DNA of 29,482 nucleotides from Pseudomonadota bacterium (GTDB taxonomy: Bacteria; Pseudomonadota; Alphaproteobacteria; Rhizobiales; Devosiaceae), in contig JAEZBF010000048.1 of NCBI GenBank assembly GCA_023427545.1, forward strand, positions 1 to 29,482, read 5' to 3'. Below, one piece after another: positions 16,288-23,981 of this stretch (its first letter is position 1; each line of letters begins with the position of its first letter). The notes beneath the pieces were generated by a model, which did not search any database, was not told the origin of the DNA, and saw only the letters and a list, made by a program, of their open reading frames with translations. The position numbers and the translations under genes were made by a program.

Positions 16288-17281
16288 CCTGTCGTTCATC
16301 TGGGCCGGGATCATCGCCGTCGCCGTGCTCGCCTATGTGGTGCTCGATGGGTTCGACCTCGGCATCGGCATCCTTTTCGGCGTCTTCCCCGAACGGGAAG
16401 ATCGCAACGTGATGACCAACGCCATCGCGCCGGTCTGGGACGGCAACGAGACGTGGCTGGTGATGGGCGGCGGCGGACTGCTCGCCGCTTTTCCCCTCGC
16501 CTATGCGACGATCTTTCCGGCGCTCTACATGCCGATCATCCTGATGCTGCTGGGGCTGATCTTCCGCGGCGTCGCCTTCGAGTTCCGCTGGCGGACCAAG
16601 CGCTGGCAGAATGTGTGGGACGTGGGGTTCTGGCTCGGATCAACGTTGGCGGCGGCGATGCAGGGCATCGCGCGCGGCGCGCTGGTGCAAGGCATCCGCA
16701 TCGAGAACCGCCAGTACGCAGGCGGCTGGTGGGACTGGCTGACGCCGTTCAGCATCCTTTGCGGCGCCGGGGTGGTGATCGGCTATGCGCTGCTCGGGGC
16801 GTGCTGGATCAACCTCAAGACGGAGGGCTCGCTGCAGGAGCGGGCCCGCCGGTTCGCGATGATGGCCGGGATCGGCACGCTGGGGTTGATCGGGGTGGTG
16901 AGCCTCTGGACGCCGTTCATCAACGGCATCTATTTCGAGCGCTGGTTTACCTGGCCGACGTCGATCTTCTCGTTCGCGGTCCCTGCCCTGCTGGCGGTCT
17001 GCGCCTTCGGGCTCTGGCAGGGTTTGACGACAGGCAAGCACCTGCAGCCGTTCCTGTCGGCGCTCGGGTTCTTCGTTCTCAGCTATGCAGGGATCGGGAT
17101 CAGCTTCTATCCATACATCGTGCCCGGCGCACTCACGATCAAAGAGGCGGCGGCGCCTGACGCCTCGCTGTCGTTCCTGCTGGTGGGGGCCGCCGTGCTG
17201 GTGCCGATCATCCTGATCTACTCGGGCTATGCCTACTGGGTGTTCCGCGGGAAGATCGACCCGCAGGAGGGCTACCACTAA
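16277..17281 (+). CDS. cydB: Cytochrome bd-type quinol oxidase subunit II
   Basis: 334 residues from ATG 16277, preceded by GGAGG at the right distance; earlier in-frame starts would lie inside cydA. The N-terminal YVVLDGFDLGIGILFG and the following WDGNETWLVMGGG are hallmarks of CydB/CioB. Eight or so membrane helices follow. It pairs with CydA in the quinol oxidase. The start overlaps cydA by 11 bases and the stop overlaps the next small gene (TAATG), so the three are translationally coupled. Confidence 0.95.
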   Translation: MDIDLSFIWAGIIAVAVLAYVVLDGFDLGIGILFGVFPEREDRNVMTNAIAPVWDGNETWLVMGGGGLLAAFPLAYATIFPALYMPIILMLLGLIFRGVAFEFRWRTKRWQNVWDVGFWLGSTLAAAMQGIARGALVQGIRIENRQYAGGWWDWLTPFSILCGAGVVIGYALLGACWINLKTEGSLQERARRFAMMAGIGTLGLIGVVSLWTPFINGIYFERWFTWPTSIFSFAVPALLAVCAFGLWQGLTTGKHLQPFLSALGFFVLSYAGIGISFYPYIVPGALTIKEAAAPDASLSFLLVGAAVLVPIILIYSGYAYWVFRGKIDPQEGYH

Positions 17282-17391
17282 TGGCATCGCAGCGGCTTTC
17301 GCGGCTGCTGTGGTTCGGCGGCCTCTGGCTGGCGGGCGTACTGACCGTTGTCGTGCTAGGATATGCAATAAAGCTGGTACTTGGCGCTTGA
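17281..17391 (+). CDS. Small DUF2474-type subunit of the CIO oxidase
   Basis: 36 residues, easily missed. It begins at the ATG that overlaps the cydB stop (TAATG) and ends at TGA 17389-17391. The peptide starts MASQRLSRLLWFGGLWLAG and has one membrane segment (about residues 9-33) with a short basic N-terminus. DUF2474 proteins occur directly after cioB genes and resemble the single-helix CydX subunits that stabilize cytochrome bd. Location, length and topology all fit. Function is inferred from that analogy. Confidence 0.78.
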   Translation: MASQRLSRLLWFGGLWLAGVLTVVVLGYAIKLVLGA

Positions 17392-17436
17392 CCGGGGGGA
17401 ACGGCCGCTTCCGCAGGGTCGCGAACGCGGATATCC

Positions 17437-18159
17437 GTGAAGCATGGCGAAGGGCGCGGCGCAGAAGACGGGGGCAGGCACGGGTTCCTCCGCATGATTC
17501 CGCGGCACAGCGCCTTTGCGATTGCGCTCGCTGCTGGGGCGGTGGCGCTTGTCGTCGGGCTTGCGATCAATCCCAGCCTTGCAGCCGGCATCGCGGCGAA
17601 CGCCATGTTCGCAGTCTATCTCGGCATCGTATTCGCAGAGATACCGCGGCTAACGCCCGAGTTCCTCAAGGAGCACGCCGACCAGGAAGATCCGCCATTC
17701 TGGGTGATCATGCTCGTCGTCGTCGGTATCGTGGCGGTGTCGGTGTTCTCCCTGTTTGCGGCACTGGCTGGCGGTTCGGGGAGCAATGGTCCGCATATCG
17801 TGGTGGGGCTGACGGCGGTGGTGCTCGGCTGGTTCGTCGTTCACACGATGATGGCCCTGCACTACGCATACGAGTTCTACGAGAGCCCGCAGGATGGTCC
17901 GGAGGGGAAGTCCGGAAAGCGTGACAAGAGCAAGAATGTCGGCGGGTTCGGGTGGCCGAAGGGCGATCCACCCGACGGGGTGGCCTTTATTTACCTGTCG
18001 TTCCAGGTGGGCAGCGCCGTGCAGATCTCGGACGTGCCGGCGACCTCGAACAAGATGCGGGCGATCGTCGTCGCGCACACGACGTTCTCGTTCTTCTACA
18101 ACACCACGCTGCTTGCGGCCGCCGTCAACGTCGTCATCTCGGCGGCGGGCGGGAAGTAG
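17437..18159 (+). CDS. DUF1345 integral membrane protein
   Basis: 240 residues from GTG 17437, or 221 if ATG 17494 (MIPRHSAFAIAL) is used. The shorter form fits the usual family length, but neither start has a strong ribosome site. About five membrane segments are seen. The C-terminal block FIYLSFQVGSAVQISDVPATS, followed by a VVAHTTFSFFYNT stretch and LAAAVNVV, is the DUF1345 signature. The family's function is unknown. A loop near residues 150-180 is rich in Lys and Gly (EGKSGKRDKSKN). It lies 45 bases after the DUF2474 gene, possibly in the oxidase operon, and converges on the SPOR protein gene with a 9-base gap. Confidence 0.85.
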   Translation: MKHGEGRGAEDGGRHGFLRMIPRHSAFAIALAAGAVALVVGLAINPSLAAGIAANAMFAVYLGIVFAEIPRLTPEFLKEHADQEDPPFWVIMLVVVGIVAVSVFSLFAALAGGSGSNGPHIVVGLTAVVLGWFVVHTMMALHYAYEFYESPQDGPEGKSGKRDKSKNVGGFGWPKGDPPDGVAFIYLSFQVGSAVQISDVPATSNKMRAIVVAHTTFSFFYNTTLLAAAVNVVISAAGGK

Positions 18160-18168
18160 GCGCGAAGC

Positions 18169-19725
18169 CTACTGACCGGTGACGTAGCAGCCGCCGCCGG
18201 CCGACTTGATGGCCGAGCAGATAGCGGTGGCGTTCTCGATCGAGAGCGCGGGCACGAGGATCTGGTAGATCGTGCCCTGACGGGTGGCCTCAGTTTCCAT
18301 CTGGGGCCGCGCTCCGCTCAGCACGCTCGCCCAGTGATCGGCAGCGTATTTCAGCGTTCGCCGCGCCTCGGCCTCGGTGTTGTGCCGCGCGAGATGGACG
18401 AAGGCGGTGGTGCCTTGGGCCGGCGCGGGCGACGCATTTGTTGACGGTGAAGGAGCGGATGGGGACGCCTCGGCGATCTGCACCGCGCCGCCGCGATTGA
18501 CTTCCCAGGCGGAGAGCTCGGTGGGTGAGAAGACGTAGATGTCCTCGGGCGGGGTGTGGAGCATGGTGACGATCACCCGCTGGTCGACACCGAATGTGTT
18601 GAGCGCGTCGATGATGTCGCCAAGCGTGGTCTGGGTCAGCACGTTGTCGGCGACTTCGGCCGATATCTGGTGCACGCCGAGTTCGCCGTCCGCCTCGCGC
18701 GGCTTGCCGGCAAAGAAGATGTAGGCGCAGGCGGAGTAACAGCCGGCACCGGAGCGCACGATCGTGCTCATGCCGCGCTCGTGGACGTCCCAAGCCACAG
18801 CGAGGGCGCTGGTGACGCTCCCGCCGGGGCTGTTGAGCACCATGACCCTGGCGTCGGGGCGAGCGTCGAGGGCGCGCCGGAAATCTTCGTAGAAGGAGCC
18901 CGACACTTCGCCGTCCAACGCAATTGCGTCGGGCATGCTGACTGGAAGGGCAAAGGCGCCGAAGCGGCGGTTCGAGGTGCTGCCGCCGGTCTTTGCCAAG
19001 CCGCCATCCTCGGGGATGGCGGAGAGCGGCGTAAAGTTGGAGGCGATGTAGACGGACAGCACCTTGCCGCGCTGAGCGTAGCCGAGGCTCCAAGTCAGCT
19101 GGTAGCCGACGCTGCCGCTCGGCGTCTTCCTGTACATGGCGTAGAAGTCGCGGCCGTCCTGATGGCCGCGCAACAGGAACACCGTGTCCGAGAACTCCGC
19201 AGTGGTCACCAGTCGGCCCTTGCCGTTCTGGCGGAGCTGCTCGAACAGGTCGGCGAAGGTCGTGTCCTGGCCTGACGTCAGGATGGTTTCGACGGTCATC
19301 CCGCCGTCCTCGGTGGTCCACTTGGTGCCGCGGCCGGTCTTGAAGGACTGGGGCAGAAGCCTCGTGGGCACCGGCAGGGATACGCGCCCCTCGTCGTCGC
19401 GAACGGGAGTGATGCCGAGCTCGGAGGCAACCTTGGCGGCTTTGTCCTTGAGTGCCTGCTGCTCGCTGGCGGTGAGCGCGCCGGTCTGGGCCGCACCGAG
19501 TTCGCGCTGGAACTCAGTCAGGGCCTCGTAGGTGCCGGCGCCAAACTTGCCATCGACAAGGTAGAGGTAGTCGCCGAGCAGGATGAGGTTGCTCTGCGCT
19601 TCGGCCCGCTGTTCGGGTGCGAGCGACTGGAACCAGCTCTGGCTGCTGGCGTAGTCGGCGCGCGCGGGGCCTGCGAACTCGAGGAGCGCCGAGAGCGCGA
19701 GCGACAGGACAATGGCGTTGCGCAC
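18169..19725 (-). CDS. Secreted protein with peptidoglycan-binding, ClpP-like (COG3904) and SPOR regions
   Basis: 518 residues from GTG 19725, chosen because GGGGGAGG lies about 9 bases upstream and a signal peptide follows (AIVLSLALSALLEFAG, cleavage after ARA). The open frame continues 109 codons upstream, but that part is antisense-style composition inside cysNC. Residues about 35-90 look like a PG_binding_1 repeat (GDYLYLVDGKFGAGTYEALT). Residues about 270-370 resemble the ClpP/crotonase fold: VMVLNSPGGSVTSALAV oxyanion-type strand, then S331 in CYSACAYIFFAGKPR and H352 in LGVHQ as candidate Ser-His catalytic residues. Residues about 440-518 form a SPOR-like domain ending GGGCYVTGQ. It is likely a periplasmic envelope protease or a non-enzymatic relative. 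It follows cysNC after 76 bases. Confidence 0.75.
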   Translation of the reverse strand: MRNAIVLSLALSALLEFAGPARADYASSQSWFQSLAPEQRAEAQSNLILLGDYLYLVDGKFGAGTYEALTEFQRELGAAQTGALTASEQQALKDKAAKVASELGITPVRDDEGRVSLPVPTRLLPQSFKTGRGTKWTTEDGGMTVETILTSGQDTTFADLFEQLRQNGKGRLVTTAEFSDTVFLLRGHQDGRDFYAMYRKTPSGSVGYQLTWSLGYAQRGKVLSVYIASNFTPLSAIPEDGGLAKTGGSTSNRRFGAFALPVSMPDAIALDGEVSGSFYEDFRRALDARPDARVMVLNSPGGSVTSALAVAWDVHERGMSTIVRSGAGCYSACAYIFFAGKPREADGELGVHQISAEVADNVLTQTTLGDIIDALNTFGVDQRVIVTMLHTPPEDIYVFSPTELSAWEVNRGGAVQIAEASPSAPSPSTNASPAPAQGTTAFVHLARHNTEAEARRTLKYAADHWASVLSGARPQMETEATRQGTIYQILVPALSIENATAICSAIKSAGGGCYVTGQ

Positions 19726-19801
19726 GATCCACACCCTCCCCCGGGTTGGCGGGGATAGTGGCACCACCCGATTGTGCAAACAATCGGGCGAACGGGCGAG
19801 G

Positions 19802-21706
19802 TCAGCGCGAGCCGGTTCCGTTCCCGCCGAAGACGCGGGCGTAAAGCTCTTCGGCCATCTCCTCGGGCGTGCGGGTGGCTCCGTGGAGGACGATGTCGGG
19901 GTTTTCCGGCGGCTCGAAGGGAGAGTCGATGCCGGTGAAGTTCTTGATCTCGCCGCGGCGGGCGCGGGCGTAGAGACCCTTCGGATCGCGCTGCTCGCAG
20001 ACCTCGAGCGGGGTATCGACGTAGACTTCGGAGAACGGGATGTCGCGGGCAACCTCGCGCGCCAGCCGGCGCTCGTTGCGGAACGGGGAGATGAACGAGA
20101 CGAGGACGATCAGGCCCGCATCGGCCATGAGGCGGGCAACCTCGGCGACGCGGCGGATGTTCTCGACGCGGTCGGCCTCGGTGAAGCCGAGATCCTTGTT
20201 GAGGCCGTGCCGCACGTTGTCGCCATCGAGGATGTAGGCGTGGTGGCCTTCCGCGGTGAGGCGCTTTTCCATCAGGTTGGCGACTGTCGACTTGCCGGAG
20301 CCGGACAAGCCGGTGAACCAGACGATCGCCGCTTCCTGGCCCATTGAGCTGGCACGGGTCGCGCGGCTGACGTCGAAGCTCTGGTAGGAGAGGTTCTGGG
20401 CGCGGCGCAGGCCGAAATCGATCACGCCGGCGCCCAGCGTGGCGTTGCTCAGCCGGTCGATGATGATAAGGCTGCCGGTGCGGACGTTGGTGCCGTAGGA
20501 GTCGAAGGCGATCGGGCGGCTGGTGGCGACGGTGACGGTGCCGACCTCGTTGAGTTCGAGAGTCTTGGCCGCGCCGTGCTCCAGCGTGTTGACGTTGGTG
20601 CGGAATTTCAGGTCTGTGATCGAGCCGGGGACGGTCTGCCCGCCGATCTTGAAGAGGTAGGAGCGGCCGGGCAGCGCCTGCTCCTCGGCCATCCAGATGA
20701 GCCGTGCCTGGAACTGGTCGGAGACTTCCGGCGTCTCGCCGGGACGGCAGAGCACGTCGCCGCGCGAGATGTCGACCTCGCGGTCGAGGGTGACGGTGAC
20801 CGCCTCGCCAGCGATCGCTTCGGAGAGGTCGCCGTCCATGGTGACGATGCGCCCGATCTTGGCGGGCTTGCGCGAGCCGGCGACGAGCACATCATCGCCG
20901 ACGCTGAGCACGCCGGACGCGAGCGTGCCGGAGAAGCCGCGGAAATCGAGGCCGGCGCGGTTGACCCACTGAACGGGAAAGCGCAGCGGAGCCGCCGCGC
21001 GGTCGGTTTCGACCTCGATGGTCTCAAGGTAAGGCACGAGCTGCGGGCCCTGGTACCACGGGGTGTGGACGCTGGGACGGAGGATGTTGTCGCCGCGAAG
21101 CGCCGAGACGGGGATGGCGGCGAGGCTCTCGAAACCAAGGTTGGCGGCGAAGGCGCGGTAGGCGCTCTCGATGGAGGCGAACACCTCGGCATCATAGCCG
21201 ACGAGGTCGATCTTGTTGACCACGAGGACCACGTGCTTCACGCCGATCAGGCTGAGGATGAAGCTGTGGCGGCGGGTCTGGGTCAACAGGCCCTTTCGCG
21301 CGTCGACCAGGACCAGCGCGACGTCGGCATTGGAGGCGCCCGTCGCCATGTTGCGGGTGTACTGTTCGTGGCCGGGCGTGTCGGCGACGATGAACTTGCG
21401 CTTGTCGGTGGAGAAGAACCGGTAAGCGACGTCGATCGTGATGCCCTGCTCGCGCTCGGCGGTGAGGCCGTCGACGAGCAGCGAGAAATCGATGCCTTCG
21501 TCGCCGGTCGTACGATTCCAGCTCTCCTTGCGCAGGCTGGCGAGCTGGTCGTCCAGGATCAGCTGACTGTCGTACAGGAGGCGGCCGATGAGGGTGGACT
21601 TGCCGTCGTCGACGGAGCCGCAGGTTAGGAAGCGGAGCAGGCTCTTGCCGGTCTGCTCGGCTAGCCACGTGTCGAGATCGGGCTGGGGCGCGGTGAGGGC
21701 GGACAT
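19802..21706 (-). CDS. cysNC: Bifunctional sulfate adenylyltransferase subunit 1 / APS kinase
   Basis: 634 residues, a CysN GTPase fused to a CysC kinase. It drives ATP sulfurylation of sulfate by GTP hydrolysis with CysD, then phosphorylates APS to PAPS. The CysN half has the P-loop GSVDDGKST (residues 30-38), DTPGHEQYTRNM and NKIDLV. The CysC half has a second P-loop, GLSGSGKST, near residue 465, followed by the DGDNVRHGLNKDLGF segment. In rhizobia the fusion is called NodQ or CysNC. The start at ATG 21706 overlaps the cysD stop (TGATG); the longer open frame is inside cysD. Full length, no missing motif. Confidence 0.96.
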   Translation of the reverse strand: MSALTAPQPDLDTWLAEQTGKSLLRFLTCGSVDDGKSTLIGRLLYDSQLILDDQLASLRKESWNRTTGDEGIDFSLLVDGLTAEREQGITIDVAYRFFSTDKRKFIVADTPGHEQYTRNMATGASNADVALVLVDARKGLLTQTRRHSFILSLIGVKHVVLVVNKIDLVGYDAEVFASIESAYRAFAANLGFESLAAIPVSALRGDNILRPSVHTPWYQGPQLVPYLETIEVETDRAAAPLRFPVQWVNRAGLDFRGFSGTLASGVLSVGDDVLVAGSRKPAKIGRIVTMDGDLSEAIAGEAVTVTLDREVDISRGDVLCRPGETPEVSDQFQARLIWMAEEQALPGRSYLFKIGGQTVPGSITDLKFRTNVNTLEHGAAKTLELNEVGTVTVATSRPIAFDSYGTNVRTGSLIIIDRLSNATLGAGVIDFGLRRAQNLSYQSFDVSRATRASSMGQEAAIVWFTGLSGSGKSTVANLMEKRLTAEGHHAYILDGDNVRHGLNKDLGFTEADRVENIRRVAEVARLMADAGLIVLVSFISPFRNERRLAREVARDIPFSEVYVDTPLEVCEQRDPKGLYARARRGEIKNFTGIDSPFEPPENPDIVLHGATRTPEEMAEELYARVFGGNGTGSR

Positions 21707-22620
21707 CAGAAGTACCCCTCCTGCTTTTTCTTCACCAACGAGCCGGCCTGGTCGGAGTCGATCAACCGGCCCGCGCGCGCGGAGGTGCGGGAGGCCTGCA
21801 TTTCCATGATGATGGAAGGCAGGTCGGCAGCGGTGGAGCGGATCGCGCCGGTCAGCGGATAGCAACCGAGGGTGCGGAAGCGAACCATCTCCTCGCGCGG
21901 GATTTCACCGTCGAGCAGCGGGTAACGGTCGTCGTCGACCATGATCAGGGTGCCCAGACGCTCGACCACAGGCCGGGGCTTGGCGAAATAGAGCGGCACG
22001 ATCGGGATTTGCTCGGAGTAGATGTAGGTCCAGATGTCGAGCTCGGTCCAATTGCTCAGCGGGAACACGCGCATGCTCTCGCCCGGCCCCAACCGCGTGT
22101 TGAAGATGCGCCAGAGCTCGGCCCGCTGGTTCTTGGGGTCCCAGGCATGGTTGGCGTTGCGGTGCGAGAAGATGCGCTCCTTGGCGCGGCTCTTTTCCTC
22201 GTCGCGGCGGGCGCCGCCGATGGCAGCGTCGTAGCCGCCGGCGCTGAGGGCCTGCCGCAGCGCCTGCGTCTTCATGATGTCGGTGTAGCGGGACGAACCA
22301 TGGGTGAATGGGTTGACGTTCTGTGCCACGCCTTCCTGGTTGGTGTGCACCCTGAGCTCGAACCCGTGCTCCTCCGCCATTCGGTCGCGGAAGGCGATCA
22401 TCTCGCGGAACTTCCAGGTCGTGTCGATGTGGAGCAGCGGGAACGGGATGCGCGAGGGGAAGAAGGCCTTGCGCGCCAGGTGCAGCAGGACCGACGAGTC
22501 CTTTCCGATGGAATACATCATCACCGGGCGTTCGAAGCTCGCTGCCACTTCGCGCAGAATCTCTATGCTTTCAGATTCAAGCGCCTGCAGATGACTGAGC
22601 CTGCGTGCCGGTGCGGTCAT
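21706..22620 (-). CDS. cysD: Sulfate adenylyltransferase subunit 2
   Basis: 304 residues. This PP-loop ATP pyrophosphatase makes APS from sulfate and ATP together with CysN. The PP-loop is visible as MMYSIGKDSSVLLHLARKAF, followed by the HIDTTWKFREMIAFRD segment. The C-terminal FRTLGCYPLTGA segment is typical of CysD. I chose ATG 22620 (MTAPARRLSHLQALESES) as it matches the family N-terminus; the frame runs open 51 codons further with no family similarity. The ribosome site is weak. The gene is divergent from the cysteine synthase. Confidence 0.95.
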   Translation of the reverse strand: MTAPARRLSHLQALESESIEILREVAASFERPVMMYSIGKDSSVLLHLARKAFFPSRIPFPLLHIDTTWKFREMIAFRDRMAEEHGFELRVHTNQEGVAQNVNPFTHGSSRYTDIMKTQALRQALSAGGYDAAIGGARRDEEKSRAKERIFSHRNANHAWDPKNQRAELWRIFNTRLGPGESMRVFPLSNWTELDIWTYIYSEQIPIVPLYFAKPRPVVERLGTLIMVDDDRYPLLDGEIPREEMVRFRTLGCYPLTGAIRSTAADLPSIIMEMQASRTSARAGRLIDSDQAGSLVKKKQEGYF

Positions 22621-22646
22621 GACGTTATGTCCGGTGAGGTGCGGCG

Positions 22647-22676
22647 GGAATACGACGCCTTGCGGGGGGCTCACAA
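22647..22676 (-). promoter_or_regulatory. Candidate promoter for cysD-cysNC
   Basis: On the minus strand, TTGTGA (22671-22676) is separated by 18 bases from TATTCC (22647-22652), giving a leader of about 20 bases. The -35 hexamer is identical to that of the facing cysteine synthase promoter. An alternative, weaker pair lies further upstream around 22800-22835 (GTGACA and AAATAG). Confidence 0.35.
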
Positions 22677-22866
22677 GGGCGGGAATCCGGTGAAAAGGTG
22701 AACGAGCGTGCCCGTTTGCGCGGCGGCGTGGAAGCGAAGGGTGACCATGCGGCGCAGGTCGCCGGGGCGACAAACCATCCGCGCCTTAGCGGGGTACGGG
22801 GCAAAACTATTTCCGCACGCTTGCTGCCTTGTCACCGGTGAGGGAACCAGGGGAGGCGCTGAGCGC

Positions 22867-22895
22867 TTGTGACACCCTGCCCCGCTGACTATAGG
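22867..22895 (+). promoter_or_regulatory. Candidate promoter for the cysteine synthase operon
   Basis: TTGTGA (22867-22872) and TATAGG (22890-22895) are separated by exactly 17 bases, a good alphaproteobacterial housekeeping match. Transcription would start about 27 bases before ATG 22929. Confidence 0.5.
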
Positions 22896-22928
22896 TCCGA
22901 GGCGACCAACCCGCCCAAGGCCTTGCAG

Positions 22929-23978
22929 ATGCAGCAACACCGCGACGTTCTTTCCGCCATCGGCAATACCCCGCTGATCCGGCTCAACCGCGTTTCCGAG
23001 ATGACGAGCTGCGAAGTCTGGGGCAAGGCCGAGTTCCTGAACCCCGGACAGTCGGTGAAGGATCGCGCAGCGCTCTTTATCGTGCGCGATGCGGTGCAGC
23101 GCGGCCTGCTGCGGCCAGGCGGCACCATCGTCGAGGGCACGGCGGGCAATACCGGCATCGGGCTCACGCTCGTTGCCAACGCCATGGGCTTCAAGTCGGT
23201 GATCGTGATCCCCGACACGCAGAGCCAGGAGAAGAAGGACGCGCTGCGGCTCTATGGCGCCGAGCTCATCGAGGTGCCGGCAAAGCCCTACAAGAACCCA
23301 AACAACTACGTGAAGCTGAGCGGCCGCCTGGCGGAGAAGCTCAACCGCGAGCTGACGGCCGGAGCGATCTGGGCGAACCAGTTCGACAACGTCGCCAACC
23401 GTCAGGCACATGTCGAAGGCACCGGCCCTGAAATCCTCAAGCAGACCGGCGGAAAGGTCGACGGGTTCATCTGCTCAGTTGGTTCGGGCGGAACGCTTGG
23501 CGGGGTAGCGATGGCGCTCAAAGCGGCCAGGCCCGAGATCAAGATCGGCCTCGCGGATCCGGAAGGCTCGGCGCTCTTCGAGTACTACGAAGAGGGCGTG
23601 CTCAAGGCGGAGGGCAACTCGATCACGGAGGGTATCGGCCAGGGCCGGATCACCGCGAACCTCATGGACCTTGCGGTGGACATGGCGTACCGCATTCCCG
23701 ACACGGAGGCGCTGCCCTATGTCTTCGACATGCTCCAGCATGAGGGCCTTTGCCTGGGCGGCTCGACCGGCATCAACATCGCCGGCGCCGTGCGCATGGC
23801 GCGGGAGCTCGGGCCGGGCAAGACGATCGTGACCGTGCTCTGCGACTACGGCAACCGCTACCAGTCCAAGCTCTTCAACCCGGACTTCCTGCGGCCGCGA
23901 GGGCTGCCCGTGCCGCCATGGCTCGAAGCCCCCGGCAGCGTGGACTGGCGGGCCGTGGTCGAACCGGAACCTGCCTGA
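22929..23978 (+). CDS. cysK: Cysteine synthase A-like PLP enzyme
   Basis: 349 residues from ATG 22929 (MQQHRDVLSAIGNTPLIRLN), with AAGG 11 bases upstream. It joins O-acetylserine and sulfide to make cysteine. The PLP lysine is K44 in NPGQSVKDRAA. The substrate loop is EGTAGNTGIGL, and the phosphate-binding loop SVGSGGTLGG is present. Typical CysK has about 310-320 residues; this one is longer, with a C-terminal tail of about 30 residues rich in Pro (RGLPVPPWLEAPGSVDWRAV). This long form is common in Rhizobiales. It begins a tight run with cls (3-base gap) and alaX (10-base gap), and faces the sulfate-activation genes. Confidence 0.88.
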   Translation: MQQHRDVLSAIGNTPLIRLNRVSEMTSCEVWGKAEFLNPGQSVKDRAALFIVRDAVQRGLLRPGGTIVEGTAGNTGIGLTLVANAMGFKSVIVIPDTQSQEKKDALRLYGAELIEVPAKPYKNPNNYVKLSGRLAEKLNRELTAGAIWANQFDNVANRQAHVEGTGPEILKQTGGKVDGFICSVGSGGTLGGVAMALKAARPEIKIGLADPEGSALFEYYEEGVLKAEGNSITEGIGQGRITANLMDLAVDMAYRIPDTEALPYVFDMLQHEGLCLGGSTGINIAGAVRMARELGPGKTIVTVLCDYGNRYQSKLFNPDFLRPRGLPVPPWLEAPGSVDWRAVVEPEPA

Positions 23979-23981
23979 GGC

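Larger units (their letters stand above)
22621..22928. other. Divergent control region between cysD and cysK-like gene
   Basis: 308 bases without a credible gene. It contains promoter candidates in both directions, near 22647-22676 for cysD and 22867-22895 for the synthase. No riboswitch-like structure was recognised by eye. A LysR-type (CysB-like) site would be expected from the gene content, but no clear T-N11-A palindrome was established. Confidence 0.5.

Noticed and set aside
19726..20052. 109-codon N-terminal extension of the SPOR/ClpP-like protein
   Set aside because: It is Arg/Ser/Pro-rich and lies largely within the cysC part of cysNC. A signal peptide and a ribosome site mark GTG 19725 as the real start.
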